NCBI GenBank assembly: GCA_036396795.1
Contig: DASWKF010000029.1
Location: 1-40,858, forward strand
From: JAHEEM01 sp036396795
Lineage (GTDB): Bacteria > Pseudomonadota > Gammaproteobacteria > Steroidobacterales > Rariloculaceae
Direction of reading: 5' to 3'
DNA length: 40,858 bases
Shown one piece after another: positions 17,175 through 26,063 of this stretch; within the stretch, counting starts at the first letter, position 1; every line of letters starts with the position of its first letter. A program made the translations under genes and the position numbers. The notes under the pieces are model-generated. The model was not told where the DNA came from, did not search any database, and saw nothing but the letters and a program-made list of their open reading frames with translations.

Positions 17175-17344
17175 ATGCGATTCCCCCGTGATCGTTACTG
17201 TTGTCGGCGTCGGCGCGCCTTGGTCTCCGCGGTATTGTAACGACAGGCTGCAAGCTCCGCATGTCGGAGAGCCACTTGCCTGGCCGACCCAGCTGTTCTA
17301 AGTTGGGGCACGCGGGACGCACCGGCGCATCCGGAGGAGCTGTA

Positions 17345-18562
17345 ATGAGAATGACCAAGAACGCGATACGGGCTTCGATCACGGCGGTGCTGATGAGTTG
17401 GCTGGGTGTCGCCTACGGCCAGATAGGTGCCCAGGACGACCGCCCGATCATCGGCAACCTGCCGCGATTTCCGCTCGAGGTTTACCACTTGAATCCGCCC
17501 GGCGTGACGGTCGATACCGTCGCCCAGGGGCTGGACGTGGTCTGGAGCCTCGAATTTGCAGCCGACGGCCGCTTGTTCCTGACCGAGAAAGCCGGCCGCG
17601 TGCGCATCATCAGCCCCGAAGGCGTGCTCGACCCGACGCCTTGGTTGACGGTGCAGAACGTCGCTGCCGAGATTCGCGAGAACGGCCTCAACGGCCTGGC
17701 CTTGCATCCGCGCTTCCCGGCCGAGCCCTGGATTTACGTCATGTACACGGTCGATGGGGCCGGCGATGAGGTCACCAACCGCGTCAGCCGCTTCCGTGAA
17801 GTGAACGGCCGCGGCGCCGAGGAGCAGATCCTGCTCGACGACATCCCGGGCGCGACGACCCACAACGGCGGACGGTTGCGCTTCGGACCCGATGGCATGC
17901 TCTACATCGGCACCGGAGACGCGCGTGTCCGCGGCCGCGCGCAGGACTTGAACAACGTCGGCGGCAGCCTCCTGAGGCTCACGCCGGAGGGCGAGGTGCC
18001 CGCCGACAATCCGTGGCCCGGCAGCCCGATCTGGGCCTACGGTTTCCGCAATCCCTTAGGCATAGCGTTTCGGCCCGACGACGGCACGCTGTTCGTCGCC
18101 GATCACGGCCCGACGACGGAGTGGGAGCCGCGCATCGGCGCCTTCGATGAGATCAACATCATCGAGAAGGGACAGAACTACGGCTGGCCGCGCGTGGTCG
18201 GCGCGCCGGGCGTCGACGGCTACGTCGACCCGATCCTGTCGTGGATTCCGTCGGTGCCGCCCGGAGATCTGATCTTCCACAACGGCGATCTCTACTTGAG
18301 CGCGCTGTGGTCGGAGGCCTTGATCCGCATCCGCTTCCAGGACCCGAGCGATCCCAATCGAGTGACGGCCGTAGAGCGTTGGTTCAACGAACGCATATGG
18401 CGCGACGGCGAGCCGAGCGAATCGCTGTACCGACGTCTGCGGGCGCTCGCGGTGGGTCCGGACGGCGCGCTCTATCTGGGAACGACGAATCGCGACGGAC
18501 GATTCGAGCCCGAGCCTTTCGACGACCGCGTGCTGCGGATCGTGATCGACGACGAGACCTGA
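17345..18562 (+). CDS. Secreted PQQ-dependent sugar dehydrogenase-like beta-propeller protein
   Basis: A 405-residue exported protein of the soluble glucose/sorbosone dehydrogenase family. After the signal peptide (about 1-25, ending GVAYGQ) come six-bladed propeller motifs: GLDVVWSLEF, LFLTEKAGRV, GLNGLALHPRFP with the catalytic-region histidine, THNGGRLRFGPDGMLYI, FRNPLGIAFRPD and GQNYGWPRV. It probably oxidises an aldose or related compound with PQQ in the periplasm. ATG at 17345 has GGAGGAGC 4 nt upstream; longer in-frame starts add sequence with no signal character. No pqq biosynthesis genes are in the window. Confidence 0.9.
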   Translation: MRMTKNAIRASITAVLMSWLGVAYGQIGAQDDRPIIGNLPRFPLEVYHLNPPGVTVDTVAQGLDVVWSLEFAADGRLFLTEKAGRVRIISPEGVLDPTPWLTVQNVAAEIRENGLNGLALHPRFPAEPWIYVMYTVDGAGDEVTNRVSRFREVNGRGAEEQILLDDIPGATTHNGGRLRFGPDGMLYIGTGDARVRGRAQDLNNVGGSLLRLTPEGEVPADNPWPGSPIWAYGFRNPLGIAFRPDDGTLFVADHGPTTEWEPRIGAFDEINIIEKGQNYGWPRVVGAPGVDGYVDPILSWIPSVPPGDLIFHNGDLYLSALWSEALIRIRFQDPSDPNRVTAVERWFNERIWRDGEPSESLYRRLRALAVGPDGALYLGTTNRDGRFEPEPFDDRVLRIVIDDET

Positions 18563-18589
18563 CGCGCGGCTGTCTCCGGCGACGCGATC

Positions 18590-18919
18590 TCAGAAATCGT
18601 AGGCGAGCGTATTCCGGTAGTCGGTGAGCTCCTGGGTGCGCAGCACCCGCTCTCGCTCGAGCTCGACGATCTCGGTTTCGACCACGCCTTGCTGCCTGGC
18701 CAGCTCCTTGGTTTCGGCCAGCAGGGTTACGCGCTTTTCGAGCGTCGTCGTATCGCTCACGAGCGCGGATTCTTTCTCGACGAGCTCCGTTTTCGAATTC
18801 TCCGGCGCGCCCTTGCGTTGCGCGACTTATGCGTCGGCGCTGCGCACGGTGGATTCCAGCCCATGGAGTTGCCGCCCTTCGTTGGATGCCGCGACGAAGC
18901 CGGATGCAAGGACGATACA
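18590..18919 (-). pseudogene. Decayed coiled-coil protein gene with an in-frame stop
   Basis: One minus-strand frame reads as a protein from a hydrophobic stretch (CIVLASGFVAA, 18919 down) through ESTVRSADA to a TAA stop (18829-18827). It continues without shift as VAQRKGAPENSKTELVEKES, then a heptad-rich coiled coil to a TGA stop at 18592-18590 (last residues YRNTLAYDF). A CAA-to-TAA change would explain the stop. No ATG, GTG or TTG precedes the hydrophobic part in this frame, so the 5' end is also lost, next to the MATE start. Alternatively a 56-residue coiled-coil protein may still be made from GTG at 18760. I do not recognise the family. Confidence 0.55.
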
Positions 18920-18921
18920 GC

Positions 18922-20259
18922 TTGAATCAGCCGATCGAGATTTCGCAGCCGCGCGGCACGCTCACGCATCGCTCGGTGCTGTCGATCGCCGCGCCGGTGA
19001 TGCTGTCGAACGTGTCGACGCCGCTGATCGGCGTGGTCGACACGGGTGTCGTCGGACAGCTTCCGGATCCGGCCTATATCGGCGCAGTCGCAATCGGATC
19101 GCTGATCTTCACCTTCGTGTTTTGGGCTTTCGGTTTCTTGCGCATGGGCACGACGGGTCTGACGGCGCAAGCGCTGGGAGCGGAGGACCGCGGCGAGATC
19201 GCAGCGAGCCTCGGGCGGGCGCTGATGATCGCGGCGGTCGTCGGCTGCGCGCTGATCGTCTTGCAATGGCCGATTCGTGAGACGGCGTTTGCCTTATTGA
19301 GCGGCAGCACTCGGATCGAGGTACTTGCGCTCAGCTATTTCGACATCCGTATCTGGGCGGCGCCGGCGACGCTCGCGAACTATGCCTTGCTCGGCTGGCT
19401 CATTGGCCTGGGCCGCACCGACATCGGACTCGTTCTGCAGCTCGTGTTGAATCTCACCAACATGGCGCTCGATGCGCTGTTCGTGCTCGGCTTCGGCTGG
19501 GACGTCAGGGGTGTGGCGCTCGGCACACTGGGTGCCGAGTACGTCGCCGCGGCGATCGGGCTCGCGATCGCGCTGCGGCACCTGCGAACGATGAACGCGC
19601 GCGTGGACGCCGGTCGATTGCTGGAGCGTGCCCGGCTCAGGCGCACGCTCATGGTCAACAGCGACATCATGCTGCGATCCTTGGCGCTGATCAGTGTGTT
19701 CGTCTGGTTCATGGCGCAGAGCGTCAAGCAGGGCGAGGTCATCCTCGCGGCCAACGCCGTGCTCATGCATTTCACTTCCGTGGCGGCGTATTTTCTCGAT
19801 GGGCTCGCGTTCGCCGCCGAGGCGCTGGTCGGCAGAGCGATAGGCGCGCGGCATCGCGCGGGCCTGCTTATCGCCGTGCGCTTGACGACGCTTTGGGCCG
19901 CCGGCGTCGCCGCCGTCATCGTCCTGGTGATCGCGCTCTGCGGCGGTTCGCTCGTCGATCTGCTCACGGTCGATGCTTCGACACGCAGCGCCGCACGAAC
20001 CTATCTGCCGTGGACGGCCGCGGCGCCGCTGCTCGGCGTTTGGGCGTTTCAGCTCGACGGGATCTTCATCGGTGCCACACGTACTGCGCCGATGCGCAAC
20101 GCTATGCTGATCACGCTCGCGATTTTCCTGATCGCTTGGTGGTTGCTGACACCTTTCGGAAATCACGGGCTTTGGGGGGCGCTTTATGTGCAATACCTGG
20201 CCCGCATCGGGACGCTGCTCGCCTATTTCCCGGGGCTCCTACGGTCCGTCTCGGCCTAA
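18922..20259 (+). CDS. MATE family efflux transporter (DinF-like)
   Basis: About 445 residues with twelve predicted TM segments in two halves. The first half opens SVLSIAAPVMLSNVSTPLIG and carries GVVDTGVVGQL with an acidic TM1 residue; FVFWAFGFLRMGTTGLTAQA follows, typical of the DinF branch. It should export drugs or metabolites using Na+ or H+. TTG at 18922 is preferred because AAGGA (18908-18912) lies 9 nt upstream; ATG at 18904 would add six residues but has no good ribosome binding site. A GC-rich hairpin follows the stop. Confidence 0.92.
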   Translation: MNQPIEISQPRGTLTHRSVLSIAAPVMLSNVSTPLIGVVDTGVVGQLPDPAYIGAVAIGSLIFTFVFWAFGFLRMGTTGLTAQALGAEDRGEIAASLGRALMIAAVVGCALIVLQWPIRETAFALLSGSTRIEVLALSYFDIRIWAAPATLANYALLGWLIGLGRTDIGLVLQLVLNLTNMALDALFVLGFGWDVRGVALGTLGAEYVAAAIGLAIALRHLRTMNARVDAGRLLERARLRRTLMVNSDIMLRSLALISVFVWFMAQSVKQGEVILAANAVLMHFTSVAAYFLDGLAFAAEALVGRAIGARHRAGLLIAVRLTTLWAAGVAAVIVLVIALCGGSLVDLLTVDASTRSAARTYLPWTAAAPLLGVWAFQLDGIFIGATRTAPMRNAMLITLAIFLIAWWLLTPFGNHGLWGALYVQYLARIGTLLAYFPGLLRSVSA

Positions 20260-20264
20260 GGCTC

Positions 20265-20286
20265 GAGCCGGATCGGAACCCGGCTC
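20265..20286 (+). terminator. GC-rich hairpin after the MATE gene (possible weak terminator)
   Basis: GAGCCGG (20265-20271) and CCGGCTC (20280-20286) form a perfect 7-bp stem with an 8-nt loop starting 5 nt after the MATE stop. There is no T tract after it, so it would be a pause or protective hairpin rather than a full intrinsic terminator. Confidence 0.3.
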
Positions 20287-20349
20287 CGCGCTCGTGGTCT
20301 AGAGTGTTAAGCTTCTAACAAGATCGAATTCCTCCAGGGGGAGCATCCG

Positions 20350-21273
20350 GTGACCAGACAACTCGAACACACTCGGCGCGATTTCCTCGCATTGCTGACC
20401 GCGCTCGGCGCCGCCGGTCTCGGAGCCCCGCGCGCGTTCGCGCAACAATCCATGCCCCTGCGGCGGATACCGTCGACGGGCGAAGAGCTGCCCGTCATCG
20501 GCTTGGGCTCGAGCAAAGCCGTCTCCGAGATCGCCGCCGAGGGCGCCGAGCACCTTGCCGCGGTGCTGCGAGCCCTCGTCGAGCACGGCGGCAAGGTCGT
20601 CGATACCTGGCCGAGAGATCCGGACAACGATTCCGGATTCGGTCGCGTCATCAACGAGCCGGACCTGCGCGACGCGCTGTTCGTTACCACCAAAGTGGAC
20701 CAGGTCGGCCGGCAGGCGGGCATTGATCAGTTCGATCAGAGCTTGAGGAATTACGGGCGGGAGACGATCGATCTCGCGCAGGTCTTCAGCTTGACCGATC
20801 TCGAAACGCACTGGCCGAGCCTCAAGGAATGGAAGGCCGCAGGCCGGGCGCGCTACATCGGCGTCACTGTCTCGCAGTACGAGCTCTACGATCAGCTCGA
20901 AGCGTTCCTCTCGCGCGAGACGCCCGACTTCTTCCAGGTCAACTACTCGATCACCGAGCGCCTCGCCGAGGAGCGCATGCTGCCGATAGCGCGTGACCGT
21001 GGTTTGGCCGTGATCATCAATCGGCCGTTCATGAACGGCGCCTATTTCCGGCGCTTGGCGGAGGTGCCGCTGCCCGAATGGACGGCCGAGTTCGATTGCC
21101 ACAGCTGGGCGCAGTTCTCACTCAAGTACATTCTTGCGAATCCCGTGCTCACTTGCGTGCTGACCGAGACGAGCAACCCGGTTCACATGGCGGAAAACGC
21201 CATGGCGGCGTACGGGCGCATGCCCGACGAGCCGATGCGGCACCGCATGGCCGAGTACATCGACCAGCTTTGA
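20350..21273 (+). CDS. Tat-exported aldo/keto reductase-like protein lacking the usual catalytic tyrosine
   Basis: A 307-residue protein with a twin-arginine signal (TRRDFLALL at 8-16, cut near AFAQQ at 32). The TIM-barrel frame of aldo/keto reductases follows: LPVIGLGSS (48-55), VVDTWPRDPD (83-92), FVTTKV with Lys115, and a C-terminal LTCVLTETSNP corresponding to the cofactor loop. The family has Asp-x-x-x-x-Tyr; here Asp85 is kept but the tyrosine position holds Asp90, and the helix normally carrying the catalytic His reads LAQVFSLTDL. It may have a changed activity. GTG start at 20350 is supported by AGGGGGAG 6 nt upstream. Confidence 0.85.
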   Translation: MTRQLEHTRRDFLALLTALGAAGLGAPRAFAQQSMPLRRIPSTGEELPVIGLGSSKAVSEIAAEGAEHLAAVLRALVEHGGKVVDTWPRDPDNDSGFGRVINEPDLRDALFVTTKVDQVGRQAGIDQFDQSLRNYGRETIDLAQVFSLTDLETHWPSLKEWKAAGRARYIGVTVSQYELYDQLEAFLSRETPDFFQVNYSITERLAEERMLPIARDRGLAVIINRPFMNGAYFRRLAEVPLPEWTAEFDCHSWAQFSLKYILANPVLTCVLTETSNPVHMAENAMAAYGRMPDEPMRHRMAEYIDQL

Positions 21274-21306
21274 CGCAGGGCTATCGATCCGGCGGCGATC
21301 GGGACG

Positions 21307-21759
21307 CTATGCGCGCCCGGATCGGCCTTTGGGCTTGAGGCTTTTTACGGATGAGCCGTAGTAGTCGAGCATTGCGCGCTCGGCGGCTTTGTCCGGTCCC
21401 TTGCCGAACAGCTTATGAGCACCGGGATCGACGCCGATGACTTTGCGACGGCGGTCCTCCGGATGTGAGTTGAGCGTCAGGATGCCTTCCCCCTCGGCGC
21501 CTTCGGCGGTCAAGCCGAACACGATCCTCGACACCGAGGTGTAGGGGATGTCGAGCTTCTCCGACAGCGAGCGCATCGAGTGCGGGTTGCCGTCGAGATC
21601 GGCATCCATGACCTCCATGGCAATGAGGACATCGGCGACAGTGCGAAAGCGGCCGCTCTTATGCGCGCTGGAAAGCATAGCGATACTGGCTTTGCGTACG
21701 CCGTTGATATCGAACTGAGAACCCGTGCTCGCGGGGCGCTTCCTGCGCGTCGTCGTCAT
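21307..21759 (-). CDS. Winged-helix transcriptional regulator (MarR-like)
   Basis: A 150-residue protein. After a basic N-terminus, a helix pair (FRTVADVLIAMEVMD) leads to a helix-turn-helix (SMRSLSEKLDIPYTSVSRIV, 61-80) and a wing with EDRRRKVIGVD (101-111), the usual MarR DRR pattern. The C-terminus is lysine-rich. It probably binds DNA as a dimer and may respond to a small ligand. ATG at 21759 has GGAG 8 nt upstream; longer starts to 21861 add unstructured sequence. TACAAT (21808-21803) could be its -10 box. Its targets are unknown; the nearby DUF3500 and AKR-like genes are candidates by position only. Confidence 0.8.
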   Translation of the reverse strand: MTTTRRKRPASTGSQFDINGVRKASIAMLSSAHKSGRFRTVADVLIAMEVMDADLDGNPHSMRSLSEKLDIPYTSVSRIVFGLTAEGAEGEGILTLNSHPEDRRRKVIGVDPGAHKLFGKGPDKAAERAMLDYYGSSVKSLKPKGRSGRA

Positions 21760-21909
21760 CCTTTGAACTCCGAGATGGTTTCGTGGTGGTGTAGGGCGCG
21801 CAATTGTAACTGTTTTTTGACCCATGTGCATTGGACGCTTTTGATGCTTGTATTCGCGCAAATATCTCGGATGCAGTCGGTAGTAGAGTGAACCTAGACG
21901 AACGTACCT

Positions 21910-23109
21910 TCAGTATGATTCTGCCGATTCGTAGGCGCGCGTTGCAGTTTCGAAGCGGTCGTTGGCTGTGTGTTCCTCCGTCAGCGTCTCGCCGAGCCAA
22001 TTCTCTCCGTAGTCGTTGAGCGGATCTCGCACAATCGTGTGAACGTGATTGGGGCGTTGCGAAAGCTCGATGAAGATGCGCGGTCCTTGCACCCGATAGT
22101 AGAGCGCTGCGCTTGCATTCCCGGTTGCGCCGCGCCACGCAAACCAGAGGCGATCCCAGCCGGATTGCGCAATTGCATCAAGTTGCAATTGCGCGACGGC
22201 GTTCGACGCATTGCGTATATATTCTTCCACGAGCATGCGTAGCAGTCGTTGTTGCTCCTCCGTCATGTCGCTGGCCTTGAGGCCGGCCGGCTGAGGCAGG
22301 CGATCTTTGTTGCCGACGCCGTAGATCACGTCTCCCGGGACGTCGCCCGATTCCGTCGCCATCGTTCGTTGCGCGTCGCTGAGCGCCGCCATGAGCTCGA
22401 AACCTCGGCCGGCTTCATGCGGCAGCGCCGACCAACCGGCATCGATGCCGTGCTCGAGCACGAGCGGCGTGGCGCCGAGAAACAGCGGCGTGAACGCCAC
22501 GCGCCCGCTCGCGACCGTGAAGCTCGCAGCCAGGTGATGGCCCTGTAGGATCCAGCCCCAGCTCGCGTCCGGCGCCGGCTCGCCGAAGATCGCGATGCCG
22601 TAGCTGCCCGCCCCGAAGCTTTCTGCCTCTTCCCGATGGAAGGGGCGGGCATCCTCCGGTGGGCCTTCGCGCTCGAGCTGCTCGAGCTCCATTGCGCCGT
22701 GAATGCTGTCGAGACGCATGATGCCGGCGACTTTCTGATAGCCCTGGCTAGACAGCGATGCGCGCAGCAACGCCTGCGCCGCGCGGCGCTGCTGCTCGTC
22801 GAGCTCGCCGACACGTACGCCGGGCCGCGGATGCACGAACATCGGCACGTTCGACCAGTTCGTCCGGTTGGGTCCGGTGAATGCGTAGACGGCCTGCGCG
22901 CGCTGCATCTCCGTCAGGCCGTCGAGAAACGCAGCCGCGGCCCGAGCCATTTGCAGCGCCTCGTTCGCTGCCGGTCGATCCCGGTCGGTGGGTTGCGCGA
23001 GGGCGATCGACGATACCAGCAACATGCAGACGAACGTATTGAGCCGGCCGATCCTCAGGATCCCGCGACTGGCCGGATGTCTGCGGACGCCGTCGATCCC
23101 TCGTGACAT
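21910..23109 (-). CDS. Secreted DUF3500 family protein
   Basis: A 399-residue protein with a signal peptide (hydrophobic 24-38, VCMLLVSSIALAQ). It fits DUF3500: a helical N-terminal part (FLDGLTEMQRAQAVYAF), then DASWGWILQGHHLAASFTV, VAFTPLFLGATPLVLEHG and a C-terminal IELSQRPNHVHTIVRDP with clustered histidines. Function in this family is not established; the HH and HVH motifs suggest a metal site, which is inference. ATG 23109 has AGG about 6 nt upstream. It follows the DUF1761 gene by 17 nt and probably shares its transcript. Confidence 0.88.
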   Translation of the reverse strand: MSRGIDGVRRHPASRGILRIGRLNTFVCMLLVSSIALAQPTDRDRPAANEALQMARAAAAFLDGLTEMQRAQAVYAFTGPNRTNWSNVPMFVHPRPGVRVGELDEQQRRAAQALLRASLSSQGYQKVAGIMRLDSIHGAMELEQLEREGPPEDARPFHREEAESFGAGSYGIAIFGEPAPDASWGWILQGHHLAASFTVASGRVAFTPLFLGATPLVLEHGIDAGWSALPHEAGRGFELMAALSDAQRTMATESGDVPGDVIYGVGNKDRLPQPAGLKASDMTEEQQRLLRMLVEEYIRNASNAVAQLQLDAIAQSGWDRLWFAWRGATGNASAALYYRVQGPRIFIELSQRPNHVHTIVRDPLNDYGENWLGETLTEEHTANDRFETATRAYESAESY

Positions 23110-23126
23110 GGTTGCCTATCGCGCGC

Positions 23127-23519
23127 CTAGAGGATCGCGTGAACGACGATCATGATGACGACCATCGCGACCACGTATCCGGCCTCGATCGCGATGGCCG
23201 CGTTGCTTTTCTGCGCGAATTTCCCACCGGCAGTGATCAAGAACACGAAAGTCACGACGATCAGAATGATCGTCAGCAGCGCGTTCATTGCAGCGGTGAC
23301 GCCGACCACCCATGCAAGCAGGAACGTCGCGACCGCTTGAAGGATCATGGCGACGGCGGGAGGCGCGGCCGCAGACGAAGGGTCGATCGAGATGCCGATG
23401 CCTTGAGCCCATGTGCTGCCGAATGCCTTCGGCGAATACCAGAGCCAGCCGAGCGCGAATGCAACCACGGCCCCGACGACGACGGCAACCCAATTCACAC
23501 CGGTCGTGATCTCACCCAT
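23127..23519 (-). CDS. DUF1761 family membrane protein
   Basis: A 130-residue integral membrane protein with four predicted TM segments: residues about 7-26 (NWVAVVVGAVVAFALGWLWY), 54-76, 78-98 and 106-129. The first helix has the family's WYSPKAFG motif near residue 27. DUF1761 proteins have no known role. ATG at 23519 has GGAG 8 nt upstream; the longer frame to 23642 starts in shadow sequence. It is first in a two-gene unit with DUF3500 and divergent from the hydrolase gene at 23596. Confidence 0.88.
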   Translation of the reverse strand: MGEITTGVNWVAVVVGAVVAFALGWLWYSPKAFGSTWAQGIGISIDPSSAAAPPAVAMILQAVATFLLAWVVGVTAAMNALLTIILIVVTFVFLITAGGKFAQKSNAAIAIEAGYVVAMVVIMIVVHAIL

Positions 23520-23595
23520 TTCTTGTTCTCCTTCTGGTTCGCCTGAGCGATATGCTGCATGATAATACCGAATTCGGGATCGAGAGGGACATAGC

Positions 23596-24747
23596 GTGCG
23601 GGGATTTCTGAATCTGGCGTTGCTCGGCGCGGCGTTTTGCAACGTAGCCGGCGCTCAAGCCGATTTCACTACCGTCGAGCGCTTCGTGCCGCACACTTCG
23701 ACCGTGCGCGTAAACAAGGGCGAGCGAGTCGGGATTTTTCTGCACGAGAAGTTGACTCGGGTGACTGCGGAGGCGATCGGCGCAGGCCGCAGTTCGGGCG
23801 GTGTGGTGTTGTTCATTCACGGCACTTCGGTGCCCTCGGTCGTGGGCTTCGACCTCGAATACAAACGCTATAGCTGGATGGAATCGCTCGCCGAGGCCGG
23901 TTTCGACACCTTCTCGATGGACCACACGGGCTACGGTTTCTCGCCGCGCCCGGCGATGGGTGATCGATGCAACATGGACGCTGCAAACCAGGCGATCGTG
24001 ACGTTGGATCCCTCGTCGCAACCTTGTGAGCCCAAGTTCGCCGAGACGCTGACGACGCTCGAGTCCGATTGGGCGGAGATCGATAGCGTCGTCGACTACC
24101 TCAGGGGCTTACGCGGCGTCGATCGCGTACACCTCATCGGCTGGTCCTTCGGCGGCCCGCGCGCCGGCGGTTACGCAGCCCGGCATCCGGAGAAGGTCGA
24201 CAAGCTCATCTTGTTCGCCCCCGTCTACGACGCGGACGCCGCGTCGACGCCTCCGGCCGGCTATCCGCAGCCGGCGCCGCCGATGCGGTTGCAGACGCGC
24301 GAAGCCCTCATGCAGGGCCGTTGGGAGTCGACGGTTGCCTGCGAGAGCCAAGTCGATCCGGGCATCCGCGACGTGATCTGGCGGAACATCATGGGCTTCG
24401 ACGCCCTTGGCTCGGTCTGGGGGCCGCCCGAAGGGGTGATGCGGGTGCGCACTTTCGCGAGCTGGGGTTGGAATGCCGAATACGCCGCCAAGATCTCCGC
24501 GCCGGTCTTGATTCTTGTTGGGGAACAGGACGGTCTGCTGCCTTCGGCGGACGCGCTGTTCCGCGACTTGACGGGCACGAGGGACAAGGTCCTCGTGCGC
24601 ATGGTATGCGCGACCCATTTCGCCGTTTGGGAGGCGACTCAAGCCGAGTTCATGCACGAAGCCTCAATCGACTGGCTCACGAGCGGTGAGCTTCGCGGCC
24701 GCAGCGAAGGCGTCGTCTCTGTCGAGCGTTCCGATACCGCGCCGTGA
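23596..24747 (+). CDS. Secreted alpha/beta hydrolase
   Basis: A 383-residue exported serine hydrolase. The signal (hydrophobic 4-18, cut near VAGAQA) leads to a fold with the oxyanion strand VVLFIHGTS, a second strand FDTFSMDHTGYGFS, and the nucleophile elbow GWSFGG in VHLIGWSFGGPRAGG. LILVGEQDGLL carries the likely acid, and the histidine is in CATHFAVWE. The substrate is unknown. The start is GTG at 23596, 76 bp from the divergent DUF1761 start. It is the third exported hydrolase of this fold in the window and is only distantly similar to the other two. Confidence 0.87.
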   Translation: MRGFLNLALLGAAFCNVAGAQADFTTVERFVPHTSTVRVNKGERVGIFLHEKLTRVTAEAIGAGRSSGGVVLFIHGTSVPSVVGFDLEYKRYSWMESLAEAGFDTFSMDHTGYGFSPRPAMGDRCNMDAANQAIVTLDPSSQPCEPKFAETLTTLESDWAEIDSVVDYLRGLRGVDRVHLIGWSFGGPRAGGYAARHPEKVDKLILFAPVYDADAASTPPAGYPQPAPPMRLQTREALMQGRWESTVACESQVDPGIRDVIWRNIMGFDALGSVWGPPEGVMRVRTFASWGWNAEYAAKISAPVLILVGEQDGLLPSADALFRDLTGTRDKVLVRMVCATHFAVWEATQAEFMHEASIDWLTSGELRGRSEGVVSVERSDTAP

Positions 24748-24766
24748 AAACGCCGCCTGCACCGGT

Positions 24767-25567
24767 CTAGTAAGCGCCTTCCCGAAAACGCTCGATCGCA
24801 TTCATCGGCGCGCACATCAGATCGGTGATGCCGGAGAAAATTCCGTACCAGCCGAAGTAGGTAATGCGCTCGCGCGGCTCGCGCTCGAAGATGCGGGTTT
24901 CCGCCTCCCAAGGCTCGGTGTAATAGGTCGGGTCGTAGAGCAGCATGCGAAGCTCGATGGTATCGGGGCCGATCCGGCGGTAGCGTTCTTCCACGCGCGC
25001 CTCGAAGCTCTTGACATGACCGGTGGAGTCGAGCCAGGCGCGGTCGTCCATGCCGATGGTGTTGACGACCAGCGTGTCGCCGTCCCATTCGGCGACCGAA
25101 TGCCCGTACCAGGACGGGCCGATGTTGTCCATGTTCTCGGGCGCGGGCAGCTCGCGGCCGTCCATCCAGAACTCGCGCAGCGTGCGCTCGCGTTGCAGTA
25201 GTTGCAGCACGCGATCCTCGAGGTGGATGAGCTCGAACAAGCGCACGTTGGTGTCGTACATCGTCCGCGGGAAGCCGCGCGGATTGCAGGCGAAGGTCGG
25301 ATCGTTGGATAGCGCCGGATCGTCGGTGGGGTTAAGGCGCGTGTCTTCCGTGCGTGTCGGAATATTGGTCAGATAGCGGGCCATGCCTTCGGGCGTCATC
25401 GCCGGCATGTCGGACCCATACGGCACCGCGCCGCCGCCACCGCCGGAGCCGGACCAGATGCCCGACAGATCCCGCGGATCGAAGTCCGGCTCCTGGGCTC
25501 GCGCGGCCGGCGTGAGGTCGACGGCCAGCACGGCCAAGGTCATGAAGATGTAAGCGTCTTTTCGCAC
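24767..25567 (-). CDS. Secreted protein of unknown function, partner of DUF6152
   Basis: A 266-residue protein with a signal peptide (about 1-24, ending ARAQ). The mature region begins DLSGIWSGSG, then a glycine run, PRTMYDTNVRLFELIHLEDR, FWMDGRELP and SWYGHSVAEWDGDTLVVNT, a pattern common to uncharacterised exported proteins that sit beside DUF6152 genes. The GTG start at 25567 has AGGAG 6 nt upstream, and that AGGAG overlaps the TAG stop of the DUF6152 gene, so the two are coupled. The function is not known; a beta-barrel ligand-binding fold is only a guess. Confidence 0.8.
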   Translation of the reverse strand: MRKDAYIFMTLAVLAVDLTPAARAQEPDFDPRDLSGIWSGSGGGGGAVPYGSDMPAMTPEGMARYLTNIPTRTEDTRLNPTDDPALSNDPTFACNPRGFPRTMYDTNVRLFELIHLEDRVLQLLQRERTLREFWMDGRELPAPENMDNIGPSWYGHSVAEWDGDTLVVNTIGMDDRAWLDSTGHVKSFEARVEERYRRIGPDTIELRMLLYDPTYYTEPWEAETRIFEREPRERITYFGWYGIFSGITDLMCAPMNAIERFREGAY

Positions 25568-25576
25568 CGGCGGCTC

Positions 25577-25966
25577 CTAGTCGACGCCCGCGCCGCGCAC
25601 GAAGATGACGCTGCCGTCCTCGAGCACGAGCCGCTGGCACAGGCCCAGTGGCTCGCCGGTCGTGCCCGGGTTGGCGAAGACGGTCACGGTCTGGCCGGGC
25701 CGCAGCGAGTTGCGGTGATAGCCCAGCCGCGCCAAGGTGCTGACGTTGCTGTGCTCGATGATCCAGGTGACGGCTGCCCCGTCATCACCGGGGACGTCGA
25801 CGAGGACTGCGATATGCGGGTTGCGCCAGACGAGCTCTTTGACGGTGCCGCGCAGCTCGATCTGGGCGTCCATGTCGTAACGATTGCCTCTGCCGTGATG
25901 GGCGAAGGCGAGGCCGTCGCCGAGCATCGATCCGACGAGCAGTGCGGCTGAGAGCATCGGCTTCAT
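25577..25966 (-). CDS. DUF6152 family exported protein
   Basis: A 129-residue protein. The signal peptide ends at GLAFAHHG (about 22), so the mature chain starts with a His-His pair, as in the family. Conserved segments are IELRGTVKELVWRNPHIAVLVDV and LRPGQTVTVFANP, which suggest a small OB-fold-like beta barrel. GGGAGG lies 4-5 nt before ATG 25966; the longer frame to 26158 has no signal character before this point. Family function is unknown. It leads a two-gene unit with the 24767 gene. Confidence 0.88.
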   Translation of the reverse strand: MKPMLSAALLVGSMLGDGLAFAHHGRGNRYDMDAQIELRGTVKELVWRNPHIAVLVDVPGDDGAAVTWIIEHSNVSTLARLGYHRNSLRPGQTVTVFANPGTTGEPLGLCQRLVLEDGSVIFVRGAGVD

Positions 25967-26063
25967 GATCCCTCCCTCGACTCTTGCCGGTCTTCCCCAG
26001 GGCTTCCAGGTCCGATCGGCAAAATCTAGCACAAACGGGGCCGGGCAGTGCTGTCGATACTTT

